NCBI GenBank assembly: GCA_963691815.1
Contig: OY829657.1
Coordinates: 26,727,243 to 26,791,242, forward strand
Origin: Echiichthys vipera
Taxonomy: Eukaryota > Chordata > Actinopteri > Perciformes > Trachinidae
DNA length: 64,000 nt
Direction of reading: 5' to 3'
The notes under the pieces: generated by a model
What the model saw: only the letters and a program-made list of their open reading frames with translations
What the model was told of the DNA's origin: nothing
Databases searched by the model: none
In this document: positions 10,505 through 21,014 of the stretch, in pieces
Layout of the letters: each line of letters opens with the position of its first letter
Numbering within the stretch: the stretch's first letter is position 1
Program-made: the position numbers and the translations under genes

Positions 10505-10954
10505 TTAGAATATATCTCCAGCTCTTGCCTTGCGTTTTGTCCCCTTACGTCTTCTCAGGGGTGTACTTTTTCTTTTTAAAGCAGCCCTCTTCTTATTTGC
10601 AACTAGGCGGCGCCTCTTTGGCTGGGAACTCCCCCTGCGCCCAGGTGGACGTTTTATTGGACGACGAGATATGGCCATCATTCCGGACCCCTCTTGCTTT
10701 CTACTGTTATGGTTCATGACGTTGGTGACAACATCAGAAACAATGTTTTTAGCAGCCGTCTTTAAATGTGGTGCGGCTACAGTGAATCCTTTCCTAAGCA
10801 AGGGAAGTGCAAGTCTAAACAGACCGCGAAATATTCCACCCAGTCCTAGACCGTACTGAGACTGCACCCCCGAAAAACCACTAAGGTCACCGCCCGCTTG
10901 GGCTGTGTAATAGGCGACGTACTTGTCTGGGTTCTGTATATGCGGCTGATACAT
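10505..10954 (-). CDS. Basic core-like virion protein
   Basis: 149 residues from the ATG at 10,954 (an upstream GTG at 10,960 is not needed). The N-terminal half has QAGGDLSGFSG, then GLGLGGIFRGLFRLALPLLRKG, an amphipathic/hydrophobic segment; the C-terminal 60 residues are extremely Arg/Lys-rich with several PKRRR and KRKSTPLRRRKG-type clusters. The combination resembles small DNA-condensing or minor core proteins of Polintons and adenoviruses. It sits directly between penton and major capsid genes with gaps of a few bases, so it is probably co-transcribed with them. The role as DNA-binding core component is inferred from composition. Confidence 0.65.
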   Translation of the reverse strand: MYQPHIQNPDKYVAYYTAQAGGDLSGFSGVQSQYGLGLGGIFRGLFRLALPLLRKGFTVAAPHLKTAAKNIVSDVVTNVMNHNSRKQEGSGMMAISRRPIKRPPGRRGSSQPKRRRLVANKKRAALKRKSTPLRRRKGTKRKARAGDIF

Positions 10955-10967
10955 TGTCACACCTTGT

Positions 10968-11760
10968 CTAGAAGTGATATTTCACAGGTCTGAAGTGTAG
11001 TTTTAATATAACTTTTCCGTATGTAAACAGAATAGGTTGGTTCTGATCCGTCTTCAGGGAGATTTCAATGGTATCAATGTGTGTTTTACAGAGCCTATGA
11101 TAGTGTCTGTCTGTCATATGTCCTTGTGATCATTTGGTTGTTGGATCCTTCAATATGTATGATTCGTAAAAGTGGTACATAACTGTCGCCGACTGTCTGA
11201 TATTCAACAATGTCAGAGTATACAAAGATATTGTACAGGCCTACATTTACATCAGCTGGATATGGTGCAATATACACCAGGGGTGAAATATGTTCATCGT
11301 CTATTGCGCTGTCTTCTGGGGTTTCAAAGACCTCCCCGGGTATAAAACCCAACATTTGTGCAAGTTTTCCTCGAAACGTCAATTCCAGGTCTCTTAGCGG
11401 TATTACAGACACTCTGTTTGTAATCGTATTGTATCTCAGCTTGATATAGGGCATATTATTATTGGACAGGCAGTTGTTTATCTCAGTTATTAGCTGTGAC
11501 ATAGTATTGTAGAATCCGCTCGTTACTGTAATACAGGCCCTCTTGTCTGTTTTTCTATCAAATGCAACAAATTCTGCATCACTTGCTGAAAAGTTTGTCC
11601 ATGTTTTGGGGTATTGAATTTCTATTAAACCCACTTCATAACTCCCTTTAATCTGTAAAGGTTTTGGCAGTTTTGTTCTAAAATTTGCTATTGTATTGTC
11701 AGGGTAGAATGCCGCAGAAGAGTTACTAGGCAGTGTGAGATAAAACCCCTCACCGTCCAT
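10968..11760 (-). pseudogene. Minor capsid (penton-like, single jelly-roll) protein, frameshifted near the C-terminus
   Basis: The main frame (11,760 to 11,095) starts with FYLTLPSNSSAAFYPDN and contains VGLIEIQYPKTW, patterns typical of Polinton penton proteins, and ends abruptly. In the next frame, sequence from about 11,118 down to a stop at 10,968-10,970 is open and reads like the missing C-terminal beta strands, ending only 13 bp before the next gene's ATG. A small indel near 11,100-11,120 therefore splits the gene. The protein would form the capsid vertices. The overall length is shorter than some family members. It is either a decayed gene or an assembly indel. Confidence 0.75.
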
Positions 11761-11769
11761 GTTGGACCC

Positions 11770-12874
11770 CTATGGTAACTGAATGACCTGTTTTTCTGAA
11801 ATCCAGGTATTATACTTATCCGGCCACCCCACCCACTTGACTAGCACCATGGATTGCCCCTGTCGTCTCTCTTTAGATAGTATTTTTTCTATTTTATACG
11901 ACTTGTTTTTATCCACAATAACTTTTTGTAGCTCTTGTTCGTAAAAGGTTCCATGCAGTATTTCGCCGTCATAGTCCTTTAACCTGTAGACAGGAGGTCT
12001 CCGCGGTACACTCTCCACAATAGTAAAATATTCATCAGTGAAATTTTGTTTATAACCTTTTTTAAAAGGACCTCTTAATTTTGAAATTCTTACTGTATCA
12101 CCCACTAAATACTTAAAATGAGGCACTCCTTCATCTTTTGTTTTATACAAGTTATTAAAAACAATGTATTCGTTGTCTTTTGTCACTTCAGATGGTCTCA
12201 TTTTAATACTACGGTGATAGCTCATGTTGTAGGAGCTCACTAGGCCTTGTAGAATGTCCACATAGCGTTTTGAGTTATTGGCTGACAAATAACGCCACAT
12301 TTTAGATTTCAGAGTTCTATTGAAACGTTCTACTACAGAGGCCTTAGTTTCATTTGAAGTGGTAAAGTGTATAATTTCATTATTTTTGATTAGTGACTCA
12401 AACTCTTTGTTTAAGAACTCCTTTCCTTTGTCTGTCTGTAATTTATGAGGTATTCTACCTTCTTTTAGAATATCTTTAAAAGCTACCGAAACACATCTAC
12501 CACTTTTGCTTTTCAAACATCTAACCCAGGCATATTTTGAAAACAGGTCTATACATGTTAATAAATATCTCAAACCCGTCGTTTTCTGAAGAATATTCTG
12601 ACATGTCCACTAGATCTGCCTGAAACTGTCCGTCAATTTTATTTACCAAGACTCTAGTTCTCCTAAAATGTATGGGGGCTGTTTTATGAAGAGTATACGC
12701 ATCCTGTTTTAACAGCCAATTTTCTACATCAGAGTCTGCACAGCGAGCTCCTAGATGTTCGTGTAAAGCATTTTTAAGTTTCTGTTTACCCCCGTATCCT
12801 CCTGTACTTTCCGGATCATAATATATTTTTCTCATAACGGCCTCCATGACTGATGTTGGTAAATGAATAGTCAT
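11770..12874 (-). pseudogene. Retroviral-type integrase with chromodomain, frameshifted
   Basis: Part 1 (12,874 to about 12,572) has the N-terminal region and the first catalytic Asp within FQADLVDM. Part 2 (from 12,573 to 11,770, no proper start codon) continues the RNase-H-like core: second Asp in LQTDKGKEF and Glu in VVERFNRTLK, 33 residues between them, then an SH3-like region and a C-terminal chromodomain (LVKWVGWPDKYNTW). The two frames meet at about 12,570-12,578. In Polintons this enzyme inserts the element; the chromodomain may steer it to modified histones. TTTATA at 12,891-12,896 (TATAAA on the minus strand) lies just upstream of the ATG. The frameshift separates the catalytic residues, so this copy is inactive as read. 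Confidence 0.87.
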
Positions 12875-13019
12875 TGTTTGTGATCAAGGGTTTATATTAC
12901 CAAAACCACAATACTTCACACACCTCGGAATCTTGTCTTTTAAAAAACAGACAAATATAATCTACACATTGTCTTCTGTTTAACATAAAAAATAAAAACG
13001 GCACAAGGTTTTTCAAAAC

Positions 13020-13307
13020 TCAAGACATAAAAACAAAAAACATGGCCCTTATGGTCTTTGTCATCATTTGAAGAAAACAATTTACAACATTGACCAATGC
13101 AGCCTTTATCTCACTGCATTTACCGACAATCCTCCGTACCATGATCCCTTGCCTCAAACAATCCATCTGTTTTTTGATACTAGTCAAATACATATTTCTG
13201 TCAATAATAGATAACGTATTATCAACGGTATTACTCCACAAAGGTCTCAAATTGTACATGATACATTTTTTTCTTCCCCCATTTAGCATGTTAGATACAC
13301 TCGCCAT
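13020..13307 (-). CDS. Small ORF, hypothetical protein (95 aa)
   Basis: The ATG at 13,307 starts 15 bp after the stop of the 205-residue frame. The product is basic and Met/Asn-rich, with several hydrophobic helices (INxVNCFLQMM-like) and no recognised motif. It lies in the accessory block between integrase and right repeat. The tight spacing to the upstream frame favours a real gene or a downstream exon, but chance cannot be excluded. Confidence 0.35.
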   Translation of the reverse strand: MASVSNMLNGGRKKCIMYNLRPLWSNTVDNTLSIIDRNMYLTSIKKQMDCLRQGIMVRRIVGKCSEIKAALVNVVNCFLQMMTKTIRAMFFVFMS

Positions 13308-13321
13308 TACGCTGTAGTGTT

Positions 13322-14758
13322 TTACACACACCAAATCTTCAGAGAGTCCTGAGCTACAGTGTTCAGTCTACTGTATTCCCTAGTTAGCTGCTTGAGCCTG
13401 GAGATGAGATATGGTTCTGTCAGCCACTTCAACAAGGCAGTTGCAGCCACGTCTCGTATGCTGGTCAGAGAAGATGAAGCGATGCCTAGACAGTCCAGCA
13501 CATATGTCTGTGCCCTTGTATAATTATCATTTAAAACCTCTTGCTTAATCTCTCTCAGATTTCCTCTAATGTAGTGTAAAGGAAGAATGTCGAGACATGA
13601 ATGCGGTGTTCTATACATATCATATGTATAAATACAATACACACAGTCTTTTTCAGCCCTTTGTTGAAGAACTCTGTGTAGATAATGGGCTACTGTTACC
13701 TCTATAACATCATGGGCTGTGGGGATGTTTGGCGTTATAGGAGGGGAAATGTCCATCGGCTCATCATCCTGGTCGTCCTGTGGACCCCTGAAGGGGTCGT
13801 CTGTTGGTTTTTCTCCAACAGTAAGAAATGTCAAATTCCTTTTCGCCAAATCTTCAGCAAAGTCTTTCAACCAGGTGTTGTCACTGCAGGACTCCTGGCC
13901 ATTTGTCAGAGGTGTATCACCCCCTGCATAATTGGTCACACCTGTACAAACATACGCTAAAAATTAGATCAAATAAAAAAAAATAATAATAATAAAAAAA
14001 AAGAAAGAAAACTACCATTCTGTCCTTGTTGTTTTACACTTCGTAAAACAATACTACAAACAGCTGTTCTTGACATTCTCTGGTGTACCAGTAGTGTCAA
14101 AAAGTCTTTTGCTAAGCTTTTCATAGCTCTTGTAGATCTTGTTCCAACCGAATAATGTGTCTATACGTGCAAAAACATCAAGGGCCTTCCTCCAATCGCC
14201 CCACTGGATTAGAAATCCAGTAGTAAACCATGTCTCCCATTCTTTGGATGTGCGCGGGAAACGATTGTCTTCATCAGGCGAACCCCTCCTTGTCTTTTGA
14301 ATGACGCTGTTGTCCATGCATTGTCTGAAAAAAATGTATGCTTCGGGGTCGTATACCTCGAGATCAGTCTCCACACGGTATGTCTCTCCGGCCACTGATC
14401 CATCCCATTGTTCAGCGTACACACCATTTGAGCTACATAGTTCACGGCATATTTTGTTTCTAAAATGATACCAGTCTTCGGCAAAAAAACGAATGTGCGG
14501 GGTTGTACCATGCACAAACATTTCATCGGCCTCTCTTGAATACAGGTATACTGTCCCCTGTTCAAAAAAAAAACCAGCCACCCTAAAGTCTGCAACATCC
14601 CATTCATACATTGGAGACCATGCTTTTTGATCCAAAAATTCTGCCAGGTTTTTAGGAACTCCCCTTTTCTTTTTAGGAGCCATAAGTAGCTCAGCATCAA
14701 CAAGGTTTATACGGCGTTTTGGCGTCAAGACACCGCTATAATTACCTGTGCCACCCAT
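13322..14758 (-). CDS. Spliced accessory protein sharing the right promoter (exons 14,746-14,758 and 13,322-13,941)
   Basis: A 13-nt first exon (14,758-14,746) ends at a G|GTAAT donor. An acceptor with TACAG at 13,946-13,942, preceded by a pyrimidine tract at about 13,970-14,015, opens an exon at 13,941 that stays in frame to the stop at 13,322. The intron splits a codon after its first base, as in the left accessory gene. Without splicing the long frame has no ATG near its start (only GTG at 13,939), which supports the splice. The product is about 210 residues: an acidic Asp/Pro-rich N-terminal third (DDQDDEPMD), then a helical region with cysteines. I do not recognise the family. Confidence 0.45.
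14054..14758 (-). CDS. Accessory protein of unknown function (234 aa), first gene from the right repeat
   Basis: ATG at 14,758, about 115 bp downstream of a minus-strand TATA box. The frame continues straight through the donor used by the spliced alternative, so unspliced mRNA would yield this protein. It has a basic N-terminus (TPKRRINL and PKKKRG, possible nuclear signals) followed by an aromatic-rich globular body with many Trp, Tyr and Phe (residues 45-220). I do not recognise the fold. Its location mirrors that of the spliced gene at the left end, suggesting early or host-interaction functions at both ends; this is inference from position. Confidence 0.6.
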   Translation of the reverse strand: MGGTGNYSGVLTPKRRINLVDAELLMAPKKKRGVPKNLAEFLDQKAWSPMYEWDVADFRVAGFFFEQGTVYLYSREADEMFVHGTTPHIRFFAEDWYHFRNKICRELCSSNGVYAEQWDGSVAGETYRVETDLEVYDPEAYIFFRQCMDNSVIQKTRRGSPDEDNRFPRTSKEWETWFTTGFLIQWGDWRKALDVFARIDTLFGWNKIYKSYEKLSKRLFDTTGTPENVKNSCL

Positions 14759-14874
14759 GTCCTTGGTAGTATTTTCACAAGGGATCGTAGAATAGAAGAA
14801 AATTTGCTTGAATGTAGTGCAGCCTTTGTCTCGGCGTTGATCTTTCGTGAAATGATCGCTCTAACATGCCCCCG

Positions 14875-14881
14875 CTATATA
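14875..14881 (-). promoter_or_regulatory. TATA box of the right accessory genes
   Basis: CTATATA on the plus strand reads TATATAG on the minus strand, 117 bp upstream of the ATG at 14,758, just inside the right hairpin module. Confidence 0.5.
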
Positions 14882-14930
14882 GTCGTGGAAACGCCACTCC
14901 CTCAAGGCGTTTACAATCACACACACCCCC

Positions 14931-15025
14931 CCACGTCGCGTCTGCAGAGGTGAGGTGTCTGGACATGTGAGGCGTCTCTACCGTCTCTACATGTCCAGAC
15001 ACCTCACCTTAAGACAATACGATTT
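14931..15025 (-). repeat. Terminal-repeat hairpin module, right copy
   Basis: Exact reverse complement of 1-95, with 21-bp arms at 14,948-14,968 and 14,989-15,009. Confidence 0.85.
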
Positions 15026-15027
15026 TT

Positions 15028-15257
15028 TATAACTCTGCTCATACCTATTTTAACTTAAAACCTCTATTTAAAAAAAAAAAACATTACAGCCGCAAAGACA
15101 TGAAAACATGGTCTTACTATTATAAAAAACAAAACAACTCTCATTTAAACCCCACTCTACCCCTTTCACATTATTAACAACATAAGGCTTCAGTAAAACC
15201 CCCACATTAAAACAAGGTAGGACACGTCAACTTATGTAAAAAGACTTATACTTTTAA
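15028..15257 (-). repeat. Terminal inverted repeat segment B, right
   Basis: Reverse complement of 103-273 with an extra stretch at about 15,075-15,125. On this side it is outside the hairpin module, the opposite order to the left side. Confidence 0.8.
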
Positions 15258-15321
15258 AAACAAAACGGAGGAGCTTACCACGCATGCGCTGTCACACAAA
15301 ACATATTTAAACTACAATCAC

Positions 15322-15467
15322 ACAGACGCTGCAATAATACGTCACCTAACAGCGACAGCTAAAACAGAGCATGCGCAGTGACAACACAGGCACACACACA
15401 CAGACGCTGAAATAACACGTCACCTAACAACGACAGCTAAAACAGAGCATGCGCAGTGACAACACAG

Positions 15468-15514
<47 letters not shown>
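15322..15514 (+). repeat. Two ~78-bp tandem copies followed by a CA microsatellite
   Basis: A unit with CAGACGCTG, ACGTCACCTAACA and GAGCATGCGCAGTGAC occurs at about 15,322-15,399 and 15,400-15,477 with a few substitutions, and runs into (CA)n to about 15,514. It contains CRE-like ACGTCA and repeated GCATGCGCAGTG motifs. It may be part of the outer terminal repeat of the Polinton or flanking host DNA; the left counterpart lies outside the window. Confidence 0.7.
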
Positions 15515-15518
<4 letters not shown>

Positions 15519-16704
15519 GATGCTCAGGAAATACATTAACAAAAGGATTCCACACAAGAAAATCAGTATAGTTAAAACATAAACTATTTATATCTATACA
15601 ACATCCTATAACACACACCGCACACATATTTTAAATGCGCGAAAAAAAAACAAAAAAATAACAACACACGCACGACGCCACGCGCGCACGCGCGCGCCGT
15701 GCGCGTGCACGCCCAATCGGTATACTTTATATACTACTTGAATGTAACAGTGAAATCCTTTTCTGTCTGCCATCATCTGTCATCCTTGTCCTGTGTTCCT
15801 GGTCCTGTGCCTGCAACACGGACATCACCACCTCACCAGCACATGGCACAGCTGAATATACTGTATGAAGCATAGAAACATGCACATTATGTAAATATTA
15901 TAAATCGTGTTTTTTTTTAGTATATAATAAATATTTGGTTTGGAAGAGAAACAGTTGTAATGCTGTTTTTCTTCCTTTTACACACATCCAATGAAACTAG
16001 ATATGTAGTATGAAGTCCCATTTCATCTCATGGTGAAAATAGAGTGAGAGACAACAATTTTTCTCAAAAAGCGATATTGACAAAGTTCCATTTCAGACAT
16101 TCATTTTACATGCATCTTGTATTTTATTCATATATTACACTACTTTTGTGAACCTAAGACTTTGGTAAATGCATTTCAATCACCAAAACAGTTTGTCCAC
16201 ATGAGTAAAGGTATGTTTACATAAGAGATATAAAGAATTTGAAAAAGCGGAATTCAGTTTTCAGCATTTGGGCCAAATAATCTCTTTACACATTGCTCTA
16301 GGACACATTTGGGCCTCACTATACATAAGGGTTATCCATATGAAACACTTGGGTGTTATGTTATATGCAAGAACCATTAAAAGGGGAGTTTACAAGAGTA
16401 CACAAAATCCAGAAAATAGCCGTAGACCTCATAGGGTTAAAGAGGACTGCGTGTTGTTGTACTATAGAGGACTATATGTGAAAACACCCTAAAAACATGT
16501 TCAATCTGCACACAATCAGACATATAAAACAATCCAAGTGTAGCTGTACTAACTAACTGTTTGTGGACAAGGACCAGATCCAGGGAATGGTTAATTAACT
16601 TATTTATTGGGTTGCTATTTTTTACATACATCATAATGAAGAGTAATCGTGTTGAAGTACTAGAAACAAAAAATTTTAAGGACTCTATTAGTCCTTACAA
16701 CCTT
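15515..16704. other. No gene recognised
   Basis: AT-rich DNA with a short alternating purine-pyrimidine GC stretch at about 15,677-15,712 (CGCGCGCACGCGCGCGCCGT), which marks a plausible outer limit of the element's repeat. Beyond it I see no exon, RNA gene or known repeat. Confidence 0.5.
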
Positions 16705-17690
16705 TTTTAATTTTTTTTTTTTTGTTTATTTCAGGCATGTCAGTTAGATCAATCATCAACACACATTATCTAAGTTTAAATCATACAATTCACATGTCCG
16801 AAAGGGAAAGTGGGAGAAGCAAAAGCTTATTTAGTCCCGCCCTCTTACCACAGAATACATTATCTTCATCATACTATTTTTCATGTGATATTGACATAAC
16901 ATTTTTCTACAGCAGGTAGTAATCAGAGCTGCAGTCTAGCTTTAGCTTCTTAGTGACTTGATTTACAGGACACAGGTGAGATCTTCAGTAGTGACTTGTG
17001 ATCTCTCACAATTGTACCAAAAAAAGAGAGAGAAAAAGACCAAAAAAACCCCATCTTGCTTATGCACAAGTTGACATTTGCCTTGTACTGTACTTTTCAG
17101 TGTCAGCTTTTGTTAGGGTACAAGTGTTTTTTGTCTTTACTCCCACCCTGTCTCAACACAACACAGCGTCTGCTGACTCCTGCCTTTGACCTTTATCAAC
17201 CCTCATCCTGGGTCATTCTGCAACGATTACTAGTCATATTTACATACTTCTTTTTGAAGACACTCAGTTTTGCTGATTTTTGGACTTCCTCCTCTAGATC
17301 ATTCCACTGTCTGACACCCGTGACCAACATGGTAAAAGGATTTTAATGTAGTCTGTACCTTTCTCTGCCTGAAAATCATGTTCCCTCTCAGATTGTGTCC
17401 TTTCTCTCTGTCTAGGAATAGTATTTGCAGGTTGTAAGGGAGACTTTTGTTGGCAGTCTTGTACATCATCTGTACTGTGCAATAGTTAATTAAATCATAT
17501 AATTTGAGTACTTTTGATTTGTGACTTTTGACTGTGCAGAGTATTGTAGGTGTGGAGAGGCTAGTGCACAATACAACAGATAAAGTGCTTTCTGGTTTTT
17601 GTGCCTTCCAAAGTATGGACACACTCCTGGCCAGCTTACTTTTTTAAGTGTCCTATGTATGGCTTCCAACTTAACTTGTCATCAATAATT
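16705..17690 (-). mobile_element. 5'-truncated LINE (3' UTR and reverse transcriptase C-terminus)
   Basis: Read on the minus strand, 17,690 to about 17,299 encodes the C-terminal part of a LINE ORF2: a DDKLSWKPYIGHLKK block, then KALYLLYCALASPH, then a YDLINYCTVQMMYKTAN...NLRG block typical of teleost LINEs. A frame change near 17,625 and stops show decay. Below it a non-coding stretch ends in a poly-T tract at about 16,705-16,735 (poly-A side of the element), with a GGCATGTCAGTTAGAT motif shared with the fragment at 21.7 kb. No catalytic motif remains. Confidence 0.6.
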
Positions 17691-18300
17691 GCTCCCGGTG
17701 ATTACAATGACTCCCGCAATGATAATACTGTGCAGTTTTATCCATGAGCACTTTGTAACGAGGTAGAATAGAAAAGGAGAGCCCACATCAGACTAGCTCC
17801 AGATGCTTTTTGACCTGCAGCCTTGCTTGGTTTCAGCTCAGAGGCAGTGGTTCGGCACCGGGGAAATGTGTTGGATCTAAATCAAAGGCAGAAAGAGAGG
17901 GCGAGGTCACATGTGTCCTGGGAGAAGGAACTTTCTCTGTGTCACAGGTCATCACCGTTGAGCACAGTTTACATTTCAGAGTGGCAGGTTTCAAAGTTGC
18001 GCATCTCTCTGTCCACTGCTGGAGCGGCAAACCCTTGTATGGTTTAATTCCTTCAGTGCCTGTTTCTTCTGTGTTTTGTTAGGAAAAGCAATGATGTTTA
18101 CTTCAGACCATCTTTTTTTTTGGGGGGGGGGGGGGGGGGCTACGATGGGTTCACACCAGTTGTGATAGCGAATCAGGCCAGGTGCATGAAGTGTGGAGGG
18201 GCAATGGCCCCTTCTCTACTTTCTACCCCGCTACTTCTGGCGCCATTGTTTCAACCGAATCCATCTTTGAAGGCTGCCTTCATTTTGACCTCAACTACAC
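17691..18300. other. No gene recognised; contains an 18-nt poly-G run
   Basis: A run of G at about 18,122-18,139 preceded by T's is the only notable feature. Short overlapping reading frames at 17.8-18.1 kb on both strands have no recognisable domain. Confidence 0.45.
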
Positions 18301-20200
18301 TACACTAAAGTTTGGTTGTATCTACACTGAAACAAATTTGGAGTGACATTTACTTAAAAAAAGCTAGGCAAGTTTTTCCACACAGAAAGTGCTTGTAATA
18401 TTTACTAAGGCTATTTGCAAGTAATATTTACTTAGTAAATTGCAATGGCAATACTCACCTATAGATTGTAAATTTCACTCAGATTACCAATGTATCTAAT
18501 TACAAAACCCAAGAAACGTTGCTGACGCTTCTTTGTTATATTCTATGAAATTATTAAGTAATATTTATTATGAATGTATTAGTTAATATTAATTTAGTTA
18601 AGTGAATATTTTTACTATTTTCTTTAATAATAGTTAAACATTTTCCAAAAAACAAATACTTGCAGCTTAAGGAATGTTTGAAAAACACTTTTATTTCATA
18701 TTTGAAATGGGATAGAAATATTTAAATTTATATTTTTAACATTATTACCACTAACATGGCCATATAACTTCTTGCTAGCAAATTTCATAACAGTGCATAT
18801 AAACATAGAGCACATACATCGTGGGAGTAATGAGACCATTATAAAGCTCAAAAGTAAAGCAATATAGAGTTGACCACTGGAGCTGAAAACTAAGGGGATA
18901 ATTTATTAGAATAGGTTATAAAAAGGGTATAAATTAAACTAAATACTCTTTTGCTCATAAAATAAAGTTAATAAGAGATTGTTGAATAGTCAATAGACAA
19001 AATAGACAAAAGGCAAGTTAAAGTTTAAGAAAGATAAGATAAAGATTAAATATGATAAAAAATTAAAGGGTAAGAGCATAAAAAGAATTTAAGAAATCAG
19101 TTAAAATCCTGATTAAAAATATGCATCTTGAGTCACAAGTGTAGAGAATCTTTGACCTTCAATATAATATTGCAAGTGAAGACCAGATTATAAGGCTAGA
19201 CAATCATTTTAATATGGTCATGATGACCATTAGATACCTGATAGTCTTTGATCAGCTTGTCTCCACTCTCTCCAAGATACTCAACGGATGATAATGTCCA
19301 TGCACTAAGCTACTATGTTCTGTACAAAAAAATAAAAAATGTTGTCTATATGCTTTTTATCTAGTTTAAACTAACTCAAGGATGCACATTGATATTTCAT
19401 TTTTTTTTTAAATTCTATTACAAATCATGCGTACATTATTTTGTAATAGTACCTCTATCACCATGTGTCTTGTTTTTGTAGTCCAAAGTAGTTGCTATTG
19501 TGCATACAAAGGCTGGTGCTCCTCATCCTCCTGTTCATGTCTAAAATGTAAACGGAAATATAGACCTTTTCAAAGATGTAAAACATAAACATCCTAATGT
19601 GTCCTAGTTTATTTGCTGTTGCTGTGAATGTAAATGACATCAGCTGACAGGAAGTTAACAAGGACCATGGCTGTTGCCTAGCAATGGAATTCCATTAAAA
19701 AGGCCCATAATGACAAGAAGAAGTGACTCACTTTACATAGTTCTATGGTGACAATATCATCAAAAAACAGAGAGTTCTACTTTCTATAAAATAAGTACAT
19801 AAATTAAACATTTAGAAACCAATATTAAAATCTGCTCTCATCTGCTGCCTGTGTGTAGTCTGTTTATCTTAGTAAGTGAATTCTTGTAAACTCAGCTGTG
19901 TCCACAGGGCTCATGAATATTCACGTGATTATTATGAATATTAAGTAGCCATGTTGACCGCTGTAAGGGAGAAAAATCAAGAAGCCCCTGGTTGGAACAT
20001 GCAATATCATTCCATCAGCCCTTATAGCTTTACCTTTTCAACCAAAGTTGGGCCTATGCACAGTTCCATTATGTTTTACAGACATTTGTAGTTAACTAAT
20101 AAGCTTAAAACTTGCATTTTGCTTAACTTTCACTTCCCTTTGTATCGTGCACCGAGCATTTCATTCAGCATGGCATTCTTGTCCTCAAGACAGTCTAATT
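18301..20200. other. No gene recognised, AT-rich
   Basis: A/T-rich sequence with many short frames and stops in all phases. No exon, repeat family or RNA gene could be supported. Confidence 0.5.
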
Positions 20201-20216
20201 AAGCCTAAAGGTTTAT

Positions 20217-20640
20217 CTTGCGCGTGCAAGTTAGTATCTCTTGCGCGCAAGATACTAAAGAGCACTTAAGGGTCCTTCACATGATCAGCGTTTTGAGCTG
20301 GGCTCACCGCAGGTTGGGCGCAGAGACCCAGTAAACGGCTAAAACAACGTTAGTATTAAAACAACCAAACTGCCTCTTCACAAACCTTGTGTGATACTTT
20401 CATCATTACGTTTTCTTCCGAGATCATGAAACGACTTTAATGTAACGTTAAATAGTTTGGGAAACTCGGACACAAAATGTTCAACTGATTTGATCTTTGA
20501 GCGCAGTGGCAGAGTGGCAAAACTGAGCGGTGCGCGCTGCTAACTTGTGCGCTGCCGCCTCCTCTATAGGGAATAAATGGAACGGCCGGCACATAACGTT
20601 TTTACTGCGTATCGTGTCGCACACACGAGATACGCGATAC
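20217..20640. repeat. Cluster of short palindromes in a CpG-richer segment
   Basis: TTAGTATCT at 20,231-20,239 pairs with AGATACTAA at 20,250-20,258 around a TTGCGCGCAA palindrome, and a related CTTGCGCGTGCAAG lies at 20,217-20,230. A second dyad, GCGTATC (20,607-20,613) with GATACGC (20,629-20,635), lies about 350 bp further. They could be ends of a small DNA transposon or promoter elements of the candidate exon nearby. Confidence 0.4.
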
Positions 20641-20939
20641 TAAAACACGCGCTTAATAAATCCAGTCCAATAAATCCATCCGTAAAATGCGTATAACAAT
20701 GAAATCCACTCGTTCCAGCCAGCAGCATATTTACTACATCTAGCCTTGATAAAACCACAACTTCAAGTAAGGGGGCCTTTCAAAGGGAAAAGGACATACC
20801 TCGTGCCAGCAAACTTAGTTTGCTAGTTAGCAAAACACAGTATTTACTAGCGCTGCAGCCGCTGCTGCTTTCAGTTTGGAGAAACTGACTTAAGTAGGTA
20901 AGCCAACAGGAACGTAAGTTTGTTTCGCTTAAAACTTAC

Positions 20940-21014
20940 CTTCATGGTTCCATCTTCACGTTCTTCCTCATCCCAGTCAACAAAGTCCGCGAACCAAGTT
21001 GAAATGTGGACCAT
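20940..21014 (-). CDS. Candidate first coding exon of a host gene
   Basis: The minus-strand ATG at 21,014 opens 25 codons ending precisely in AAG followed by a consensus donor GTAAGT (20,939 downward). The encoded peptide has an aromatic start (STWFADFVDW) and an acidic tail (DEEEREDGTMK). The next several hundred bases, which would be intron 1, are richer in CpG than the surroundings, as around a vertebrate promoter. No second exon is identified in the window, and I do not recognise the protein. Confidence 0.35.

Larger units (their letters stand above)
1..15257. mobile_element. Polinton/Maverick (adintovirus-like) integrated element
   Basis: The span carries the hallmark set of this group: family B DNA polymerase, packaging ATPase, adenain-like protease, double jelly-roll type major capsid protein, penton-like minor capsid protein and a retroviral-type integrase, bounded by inverted repeats. 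Genes run rightward from about 1.7 to 8.5 kb and leftward from about 14.8 to 8.7 kb, meeting at back-to-back polyadenylation signals. The integrase plus a PolB with protein-primed features fits Polinton/adintovirus biology (self-encoded replication, integration and virion formation). Polymerase, penton and integrase are each interrupted, so this copy is probably not functional. The outer limits are uncertain: the left repeat appears cut by the window edge, and the right flank stays repeat-rich to about 15,712. Confidence 0.9.

Noticed and set aside
15424..15627. 67-codon minus-strand frame with Cys-Val repeats
   Set aside because: Direct translation of the CA microsatellite.
18120..18308. Frame starting with a poly-Gly run
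   Set aside because: Generated by the poly-G tract; no domain or splice context.
19673..19685. GTTGCCTAGCAAT as an RFX X-box
   Set aside because: Close to the consensus but one arm is imperfect, and no nearby promoter or exon supports it.
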